Origin: Pseudevernia furfuracea
Lineage: Eukaryota; Ascomycota; Lecanoromycetes; Lecanorales; Parmeliaceae
Direction: 5' to 3'
Length of the DNA stretch: 64,000 nt
Assembly: GCA_022315425.1 (NCBI GenBank)
Contig: JAIUPT010000030.1
Span: 372,001-436,000 of the forward strand
Numbering within the stretch: the first letter of the stretch is position 1; each line of letters begins with the position of its first letter. Below, piece after piece: positions 55,967-64,000 of this stretch. The notes below the pieces were generated by a model that was not told the DNA's origin, did not search any database, and saw only the letters and a program-made list of their open reading frames with translations. The translations under genes were made by a program, and so were the position numbers.

Positions 55967-57011
55967 TCATTATCTTTGACAAAAATCCTCAGCGATAGGC
56001 GTTCCACCTGTACAACAGTTGTCCTCGGACGATGTGAAAAGTTTGCATAGCGTGATTGTTTGGCGAATTCTCTTCTTCCTGTATTCTGCAGGATAGCGTC
56101 TCATCTTTCTGTACAGGATCAGCCCGTTTGTGTACAGAGCCGTCACCACTCTTTCAGGTTATTGTACATTCACACATTCTTCCCCATTCTACCTACATGG
56201 CTTGGATTTCTTTAGAACAGGCTTTTTCGCACCAGGAGTCGGAGGCATGTACCATAGCCGGGAGCACATAAATAGCATTTTCGCCGGCGCAAATACAACT
56301 TATTACATTTCTGACTGGAACTAGAGAAGATGTGTTTCTGGCTACCATTTTGACCGAGTGCTCACTGAGTTCCACAATAGGTGTCTGCACTCCCCCGCCC
56401 TGGAACTCGACGGCGTCACGGCGGTCGATGCAGTCGCTATACACACTCGAGGTTTCCGTCCTTGTCTCCTTGGAACCACTGCGCAATAGAAGGCAGGAAG
56501 ATCAGTGGTTTTCAGCTCGCTCAGTCTCAAGAGTCGTGTCTGTTTCTTAGTTCAGCCTCGCTACCTCAACTTGATGAAATCGACTGAAACCTTGGGTGTA
56601 GATGTAAGAAAATTTGCTGGAGAGTAGTGGTTCGTGGGCACTCGGGGCTATAGGGAATGATGAAAAAAAACTTTTATGGAAGTTTCGTAATTCTGTCTGG
56701 TTACATAGCATGCGGGGTGGCTGGCTGTACTTTTTTCATCCGTCGGCCTTGGCATATTCAAGTTTCTCCTGCACCGGGAGCGTTTTTGTGCAGATTGGAG
56801 AGATATAGAGCCTTGTTTAGATCTTTGCAAGTTCTAGTGTCACATTAATACCTTACCTTGCTCCGAAAACTCGTTGCAGCGCCCCCAAATCATCAATCAG
56901 CTCTTATCAGCGGCTGAGATTGAAGATTCTTTGAACAACCGCGAGCCTATATCGTAATCTCTCCCTCTCACCGTAACCCCACTCACTCCCTTCGAACCCA
57001 ACTCGGCTCCA
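55967..57011 (+). other. Convergent intergenic region
   Basis: About 1.05 kb between the 3' ends of CLU1 and the Pth11-like gene. Small open frames on both strands have no recognisable similarity. Nothing else is seen. Confidence 0.6.
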
Positions 57012-59044
57012 CTAAGGCGTAAGTTTCGGTGACGACGGCTTCGGAGACGTCTTCGGCGTCCCCTGCGGCGTACCCCCCTCGATCCGGCACGAATACCCGA
57101 TCGCCGCCGGGTTCCCCAACGTCATCATCTCATCGGGCGTCGCGACCTTTGAATGCCGCAGGCCGGTCTCTTCGAACCTCCCGAGCTGCGGCATCCTTCC
57201 GGCGGAAAAGGGAGAGGATGGTCTGCTGTCGACGGAGAACGGGGAGACCATGCTCAGCCTTTTGTTGTTGCTCGGGGCGTTTTTGGCCTGGTCCGCCGAC
57301 GACGTTTTCCCACGGCCCCAGGACGGGGCCACCAGGCTCAGCCTCACCTTTTCGGCCGAAGAGGGTTTGCGTTCCACCTGCCGATTTTCCCGCGGTCAGC
57401 TGTGGCTTCTTTGAGGCGAAGGGATTCGGGTCGTGAGGCAAAGTTGGGGGAGAAAGGATGAATGATTTGCACCCGAGACATGGCTCTGGAGCTCAGATTT
57501 GGTGTTGATTTGGGGGATTTGATATATACGTGCTCCGAAACATGGGACTTACGAGCGTCGGAGTTGGAGATACGCGGCTCATCTCTACCTTTTCCGCGGA
57601 TGAGACTTTGCGTTCGGTCCAGAGGGGTGGGGAAACCGTGCTGAGTCTTATCAGGCTCGCTCTTGTATCGTCATAATTTTCCATATCGCTCATCTTTGGC
57701 TTTAGCGTTGAGAGTTCGACGCTGCTGGCTTCGGTGGAGGAACTATCGTTGGGGAGGCGGATACGGTCGCTGTCTGAGAGCCTGATGAAGGGGTTGAGAG
57801 GGGGGCGGATGTTGTTGTTGTGGTGGTGTTGGTGGTTACAAGAGGTTTGGGATGAATGGCATGGATACGACCGTTTGCGAATTGTGAGGAGTTGGCGGAG
57901 AGCGGGCATAGAGGCGACGGTTATGCCGATGTTCTGTTCGAGGCTGTTGGGGTGGGTTAGCGGTGTTGGGAGAAGTGAGAGAAGGAATATAAGGGATGAA
58001 TGGTAGTGGAGGGTGAAACGTGAGGGGGTGGGTGGCGATTAGAGGGCCGGGGCAGTTACCAAGCCCAAATAGCAACGGGGATCCAATCCCCTAAGCTGTT
58101 ATCAGATACCTGCGTAGAAGAATTGCGGGATGGATCCCTTACATGTAGGGTTCTTGTATGTGAAATCACTGGACGCAATCCTAGCTATAGCGGTTGCGGC
58201 GGGACTACTCAGAGGTCAGTCTTACGGAAGAGGCTCGCGAGGAATTGTTTTTCGCTCACAAGAATCCAAGTCCTATAATAACGAAGATAGCCAATTTAGC
58301 CCGTAGGGTGACTTGTAGATTTCGTAAGACCAAAATGGGCAACAGTACGCAGAGGAGGTCCGTTATGACAGCAGAGCCTACATTTATGTGAGTCCATAAG
58401 CTGATCATGGAATTGACTCGGATTTACACACTGCCTTGAACCAGGACAATCTTCGTCATAGCAGACTGCGCGAAGCACCGTGCTTTGACACTTTTGTTCC
58501 ACAATCCTGGAAGCGGTATGCAATGAAGACATTGGGCGAGGAAATCCACAAGTGTGATGACGGTGCAGAATGTGAGCAAGCCCCAGATCCACCTGCGGTA
58601 GGACCTCTTGGTGGCAGGCACGAGACGAAGGACGAATAGACACACCGAGACCCTGACCAATCCTGTGTTGATAGTGAGGAGCATGACACATATGCTGCTG
58701 TATAGTCCGACGTCCTGTATCTGGGCTGGAGTGAGGTACTGGATATTTCGACCGAACCCACCCTTGACCTGGAAGGTAACAACGATGCTTTGAGCAAAGG
58801 CAAATGCCTAAGTAGAGCTGTCAGCAAAGGATTGATGGAATACTCCAGACGGAAGGTAGCTTACCATGGCTAGCAAAATTGCATAGTCATCCCAGCCTAG
58901 GCTATTGCGAAGGATTCCTCGAATGTAGAAACGCAAAGACACAAACAGTACCGCAATAGACATAGTCAGCCAACTGACAATGAGAAGGTCAGATCCGCGA
59001 CTAACGTCAGGCGGCAATGGCCCTGGGGTTGATGCAAAAGACAT
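57012..59044 (-). CDS. Pth11-like/rhodopsin-domain integral membrane protein
   Basis: Exons: 59044-58865, 58807-58432, 58377-58260, 58207-58143, 58090-58060, 57943-57553, 57377-57012. Introns are 52-175 nt, GT-AG, and phases close to 508 residues. Hydrophobic helices run through the first 300 residues: LLIVSWLTMSIAVLFVSLRFYI, GWDDYAILLAM, AFAFAQSIVV, LYSSICVMLLTINTGLVRVSV, LLTFCTVITLVDFLAQCL, AVITDLLCVLLPILVLRNLQ, and WIPVAIWACLEQNIGITVASMPALR. This is the fungal rhodopsin-domain family related to the Pth11 receptor; no CFEM domain precedes it. The cytoplasmic tail (about 325-508) is Ser/Pro-rich and carries a repeated motif, ERKVSSAEKVEMSRVSP and ERKPSSAEKVRLSLVAP. Such proteins are thought to sense surface or nutrient cues; the ligand is unknown. 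Exon 4-5 junctions are the least certain. Confidence 0.8.
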
Positions 59045-60143
59045 TGCAGTGCGATATGTTTGCCTAGGAGAGTATCAAGAGCGGTGATATATGAGGAAGA
59101 GAAATAAGCGGGGTGTCCGGGAACACGAAGACTATCATAGCAAGGAAAATTCATGGTTACGTGCAGACAAAGCACCTTCGGCAGCTGAACAGAAGATAGA
59201 GGCGTAGAGTTTATGGCAATGCCCGGGAGGTGAGATATGTTGATAGCGTCACAAGCTGGTATAGTTGCCTCTGACGGGAAAGTTAATCTTGTAACCATGA
59301 TTCAAATCACCTTGAAGCTTTTCAAGACGTGCTTCAGCAACTAGCTTTGACCGTGAAGAGGTTAAGTGTTCAATAAGTTGTCTCTGTAAGGAAAATAAGA
59401 GGACATACGAGCAGCAGACAGAGAGAGAGAAAGAGAGAGAGAGAGATATGGTGAGTGAGGAAATTGAGACAGCGTCGGAACAGACATAGTATAGGGTAAG
59501 CGAAGGCGCCACGGGCCGAGTCTAGATGATGGAGAGTCGATTCTTGTCTCTGAGGTCTCTTCATACACAGATACAAGCTTTCAGATACTCCACATCGCCA
59601 CCACATTCAATAACTCAATAGATTGCACTGAGATGGAATTTTGAACTGAAGCCATTCCTCAACGACTTGACGCACGCTTATACTTCCCGTGGAAGGATTC
59701 CAGAAAGAGGTGAGTAGAGTAACTTATACCCCAAAAGCTTCATGATCAAGACTTTCGTTGTCGAGTTGTAAGAGTGAGAAAGTACAATTATGCGATTTTC
59801 GCGGGCCCTCGCTGCAATTTATGTTTTCCCTCCACCACCACACCACCCCAATGGGGACTAGCAAGAAATGACAGCGGAGACAGCTAGCGGGCTTGGCATT
59901 ACTATCGGGCGGAAGAACTTTGCCCCGCAATGTTTACCCGACATCCAAACACAGAACAATAGATCCTCTCAACATACTCCCCTAAAGCATTGCTGTAGCT
60001 TTTCGCTTTGACTGATCTGCGTGTTGCTTATTGCATTTATTTAACCCCGCACTTCACTATATTTGCTCTAACAGCCTGGTGCTGGAATACCTTTGCAATC
60101 CCAAGGAAAGTACATCCCGGTCGAAACTTGGCGACAGTAGGAC
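59045..60143 (+). other. Divergent intergenic region
   Basis: About 1.1 kb between the starts of the Pth11-like gene (minus) and the next gene (plus). It includes a (GA)n tract and probably both promoters. No coding sequence is supported. Confidence 0.55.
59419..59446 (+). repeat. (GA)n microsatellite
   Basis: About 13 GA units with one AA interruption, 375 bp upstream of the Pth11-like start codon. Confidence 0.95.
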
Positions 60144-63015
60144 ATGAACGAAGGTGAGTTTGGAGCGATGTCCGGTTGGCATTCTGTGTACTGATCTGTG
60201 GCAGGTGCGAAAGTCCCGTGGACTTCTGCCCGATGTAATCGACTCCTTCGCCCTCTGTCCTCCAAGATTGCTCTCCTGCGCAAGGCTACACTGTCTGAAC
60301 CCATACATGATGAACGCAACTCTGGGATCGCTCCCCTATCCTCCTCTCAGACCTCGGCTGCAGCAACAAAAGTTGACCCTGAATGGGAGAATAGCCCAAG
60401 ACCTTGGAAGAAGATTAAGCGTACATATTCCTCCAGAGCAAAAGGTCAAGGTCAATCGTTTCAAGAATTTGTGGTCCACGATAAAGATCGGGCACTTGAA
60501 GAAAAGAGGGATGCTATAATACGATTGCCTCTTCATTTGACGGCAGGCCAAATTACAAGCAATGATGAAGACTCGGCTGCCAGGAATGGTCAACATGAGA
60601 TATCAGCCCAAAGAGCACTACCCGGAATCCCTCGTGGTACATCGAAGAACGTGCAGGTCCTCCACGGTTCTCAAACTCTAGGTTCTGCTGGTTCTACCGG
60701 ATCGAGCAATCAGAGGTTCATAGCGGGGATCTGCAAGGCACTCGAAGCATTACTGAGAGCTACTACTTGCGAAAAGACCAGCAACAGCAGTGGATGTCGA
60801 TCACTTTTTTCTGTCTGCTTAAGGCAGATCCCTAAATACATCGCGGAGGAGCAACGCCTGACCAATGACGAAGATCCTGAAAATGACGTTGACGTCGCTT
60901 CAGAAGTCTACAATGAAATCGAAGGTTTTGGTTCAGCGCCAGATGGTGGTTGGGAATCTCTCCGAGAAGTGGTAAGAGCACACGGGGTCGGCTTAGTCGG
61001 AGAAGCAATCCAGGAGGGTCTGATTGAACTTCCTCTCTCCCGCCACATCCTCTATTCATGCCTTGGACTTGCAGCCTATGACGAGGCAGAATGTGTAATT
61101 GAAAGCATGATCGCTTTGGTGAGATCTCGGCCTTCTCCACCTAAAGAGAGAACAATATCATGCGAAGGACTCTCTCACCCTGGCAACAGGTGGGATACGT
61201 CGCACCGAGTCCACACCACTCTCCTGACAGACGAGGCTTCTCGAGTCGCGGGTGCATTAAAGTATTATGTCTCACAAACTGGCAGGCATGGCTTCATGTA
61301 TCACCAAACCGCAGTGATGTTAGAAGCTGGCTTACTCCCAGTGGACTGGATGTCCGTGAGTTGTCCTTTCCGGTCAAATATTTCCCTTTTCATCATGTTT
61401 TGGGAGCCAGGGATCTTTTCCGCCTCCTCAGACGTGCCTTCTGACTCTAGAACCATTCAAAAGGAGAAACACTGACTCCAAATTCATTCAGAGTAAGGCC
61501 ATGATTGAATGTTGGAATGGCGTGATTCGTTCAATCACACAGCAAGACGACCATGCTGAATCTGCGGCCTTGCTTCTTCAGATTGCAATTTCAAAATCAT
61601 ATAGGCGAGGGGTTCCGAATGCGAAAGTGAGCCCTCAAGTTCATGACCTGAGGCTCCGCGCCTGCCAACCCACCACTGTTCGTGCCATCCTCAGATCCTA
61701 CAAGTCAGGCCAAGCAGTGGAGACGATCGTGGAGAGTCAACAAATGGGACCAGGAGAACCCGGCCCCCGACCAGACCACATAGACAACGCTTTAAAATCC
61801 ACCGTCTCCGATATTCTGACAGTGCTTTCAGCCATCAATATTCTTCGATCGTCCAAGGCGGGGTTGGACTCAAGTCATCCCGACCTTTTGAGCGTGGCAA
61901 TACTGCGAGATATGGCTTTAGAGATACGACAATTTCTTGAATTGTCTGCTGTCACCTCTTACGCCAGCAGCAGCTGGTCAGTGCCAGTAAAATCGTTACG
62001 TCTACCTCTGCTCTCAGCTGGACTAGTCTCGATTGCGTCCAGGAAAGCTGGCACAGAGATCTTGCCAAATGAGGTGCTTGACCTAGCTACACTAGCCAGC
62101 CTGCCATCTAGTAAAGAGTCCTTAAGCAATGCGGGCTCATTTCTCGGCGAAGTTGCCCGATGTTGTGATGAAGCAGGATCAGATGATGGCTTCCGCTTCT
62201 TACAGGTCACGGTTCAAGACCTAATTTCTATCGCCACTTCAGACATCTACGATAAGCCCACGCGAAAATTCTGTAGCGGTATCGCTCATGCTGCAGCCTT
62301 TGCATTCTCCGAAGATACAGGTCAGCCCAAACACCTTGATTGGGCTTTAGATATGGAGGGTACAATCACACACACGGCCGACGAATCACCTGAGGTAGTC
62401 GTACACAAGACCCCAGCTCGAGCTGTCATGCGGAACAGAAGTGGATATAAATGGGAGGAGGGCATATGCGAATGGATCGCGAAGACTCCAGCTTTGCCAT
62501 TGCAACCGCCTATCACTTTCGATAATGTCGATCATCACAGCACCTACGGGGAGGCACCGAAGTTGACGCTAGCTTTGCCTCTTCTATCGGGAGATTCACC
62601 TTGCGTCACAAACCGGCGGCTTCCTCGGCCAAAACGTAAACGTGGAGGGCGAGGAGCTTCCTGTGAGAATAGAAACGTGAAAGGAAGCTGTGGCAGTTCT
62701 TATTCATCGGAGAAGCTACTTTTCGTCAGGGTCCTCTCACGTCCTCAGAAGATCCCTCACCCACGATCGCTCTTAAAAGTGGACGCCATATATGACTTCG
62801 ATGAGCTCTCCACGCCAGAATCATCACAAGAAAAGCCTGTTGCGCTGCGAGAAATACCAAATCTATCATCTGGTGTCAAAAGGAAGCATTCCGGAGGAAA
62901 GCATAACAACAAAGTCATCGGAAGCTGTAATTTGGATATGCTGCCGAGGAAAACGCATCACCCGGATACGGAGACTTTTTGGCAAGATACGGACGATGAG
63001 TTGAGCTTCTCATGA
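60144..63015 (+). CDS. Large protein of unknown function, three exons
   Basis: Exon 1 is 60144-60153 (10 nt), exon 2 is 60205-61355 and exon 3 is 61498-63015. All phases close (MNE|GAKVPWTSARCNRLLRPL; DWMS|AMIECWN), giving 892 residues. The N-terminus is basic and reads like a mitochondrial or nuclear targeting stretch (RCNRLLRPLSSKIALLRKAT). The middle is helical (RFIAGICKALEALLRATT, ILYSCLGLAAYDEAECVIESM, IRSITQQDDHAESAALLLQIA), suggesting an alpha-solenoid. The C-terminus holds KWEEGICEWIAKTPALPLQPP, a basic nuclear-localisation-like patch (RPKRKRGGRGA), and ends ETFWQDTDDELSFS, an acidic motif with one Trp. I do not recognise a named family. The acidic Trp tail and the basic patch suggest a nuclear protein with a docking peptide; that is inference. 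A shorter second intron using the TAG at 61448-61450 is a less likely alternative. Confidence 0.75.
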
Positions 63016-64000
63016 AACTCGCAGTGCCTGATGCCTGTGGCGTTGTTGGGTTCTGTGCGATGTGTTGCGATGTCCACTAGTAGTAAGACCGATAGGTATC
63101 AACGTGATGACTTCTAGATAGTCGTCGACGCTCTTGAGGTCTTCAAGAAATCAAGCTCGCAACCATGTTCGCGACAAGGTCAAAAGCCTAGATATTTTCA
63201 GGAGGTGGTTCAGTGCAAATGGGCCTATCGCAATCAAGGATTGACCTGCAGGAAGGGAGGTTCCGCCCGGGCGCTAGGGCTGGTCTAGGGGGTGTCTAGG
63301 GGTTGTATACTTCATCTTGGGACGTCGAGTCCCTGATTATCGACCATTGCAGGCAAAATGGACCGACAACAGATTACCAGCCGCCTTAGGGTCAAGGCTG
63401 CAGATATCTTCTGGTTTCTTTTCTTATGGTACTTCTCTTACACCTCCTCCGTCGCTCTTTCAACCCCTTTCCTGGCCTACGACGCAAGCGAGTCCGCACC
63501 ACCCTTCATTTCAAACACACGAGACGCTCTCCCTAGCGTTATACTGAATTAGATGCCCCTCTTGTCGTTTCACTTCTCGGACAACTCGTAGACAGTCCAG
63601 ACTAGACGCCTGTTTTTTCATCGCACTTCTTACCTCAAGAGTATCCTTCCGAGCTCCCTTATCTCCGCTATTACATGCCCACTAATGCCTTATGAATAGG
63701 GCTAGAAGCTTTCTTGAAGCAACGCTCCTTATATTTATAAGACAGACCTGCGGCCGCGGGTCAGATGATGTTCACACTTTTGGGGTGTGTTTGTTATTGC
63801 AATTTCGAGGAATAAAGCTGGTCTTTTGTCGAAGTTGAATTGAAGGCCTTTCATTGGACTCTACCGCCACTGACGAGGAAACGTCGTCGCCTACTATCTA
63901 CTATTTGCTCCTTACGCCTACTTGCAGCTAACACTCACAGCCCTCAACCTCTGCCGGCCCCAGATAGCAGAGACAATCAAGGTCTCACTCTCTCACAAAG
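63016..64000 (+). other. Right-end region, no confident gene
   Basis: About 985 bp. An open frame of 64 codons at 63358-63552 (MDRQQITSRLRVKAADIFWF, with one hydrophobic segment) could be a small membrane protein or a first exon, but support is weak. A C/G-rich stretch with repeated ctaggg/gtctaggg words lies at about 63270-63305. Confidence 0.35.

Noticed and set aside
58110..58142. A 33-nt intron in the Pth11-like gene ending at the ctacgcag acceptor
   Set aside because: It is too short and leaves the frame shifted; using the cttag acceptor at 58091 gives a 52-nt intron in phase.
58405..58431. A 27-nt intron in the Pth11-like gene ending at gatcag
   Set aside because: It is too short; extending to the tgtag acceptor gives 54 nt and a phase-correct GSSAVITDLL join.
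1..64000. tRNA, rRNA, CRISPR or intact transposon
   Set aside because: I looked for B-box-like GTTCGA words, rRNA-like stretches, regular spacer arrays, terminal repeats and transposase or polymerase motifs by eye and found none that held up.

Overview
This is a nuclear genome window from a filamentous ascomycete (Pezizomycotina). Coding regions are broken by many short GT-AG introns of about 48-140 nt, intergenic DNA carries simple repeats, and the genes are typical of that group: Rbg1/DRG1, Tpt1, Efg1, Sea4, PAS kinase, Hut1, Clu1, Yippee and a Pth11-like membrane receptor. I see no rRNA, tRNA, CRISPR array or intact transposon. Exon limits were worked out by hand from splice signals, reading phase and family alignment from memory; no search was run. 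The class within Pezizomycotina is not settled by what I can see.

Layout. 0.2-2.1 kb (minus): a decayed DUF6604 gene. 2.3-3.7 kb: DRG1/Rbg1 GTPase with seven exons. 6.4-8.2 kb: a CENP-B-type helix-turn-helix DNA-binding protein. 9.0-11.8 kb (minus): a PXA-domain membrane protein split by a roughly 1 kb intron. 14.5-15.2 kb: a LysM plus lysozyme-like protein without a visible signal peptide. 16.5-17.1 kb: a small orphan. 17.1-19.5 kb: repeat-bearing DNA. 19.5-21.7 kb: a broken CAP10-type (GT90) glycosyltransferase. 22.1-23.0 kb: an F-box/DUF7730-like protein. 23.6-26.1 kb: a large disordered protein. 26.9-28.2 kb: tRNA 2'-phosphotransferase. 28.7-33.0 kb: the divergent pair EFG1 and SEA4. 33.2-33.9 kb: the C-terminal half of a dead MFS transporter. 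34.1-34.5 kb: a small two-exon gene. 36.2-39.1 kb: a dual-specificity phosphatase. 40.1-43.8 kb (minus): PAS kinase. 44.9-46.1 kb (minus): a three-KH RNA-binding protein. 46.9-48.3 kb (minus): a zinc alcohol dehydrogenase with eight exons, one of only 8 nt. 48.8-49.3 kb (minus): Yippee. 50.0-51.3 kb (minus) and 51.8-56.0 kb (plus): the divergent pair HUT1 and CLU1. 57.0-59.0 kb (minus): a seven-exon Pth11-like receptor. 60.1-63.0 kb: a conserved-looking protein of unknown function.

The genes do not form one pathway or an evident biosynthetic cluster. Themes do recur: translation and RNA maturation (DRG1, Tpt1, Efg1, Clu1, KH protein), nutrient and stress signalling (Sea4, PAS kinase, phosphatase, Pth11-like receptor), and secretory-pathway sugar transport (Hut1). 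Three broken genes (DUF6604, GT90, MFS) sit among intact housekeeping genes. Two stop codons in the MFS relic are Trp-to-stop changes, as G-to-A mutation (RIP or ordinary decay) would produce.
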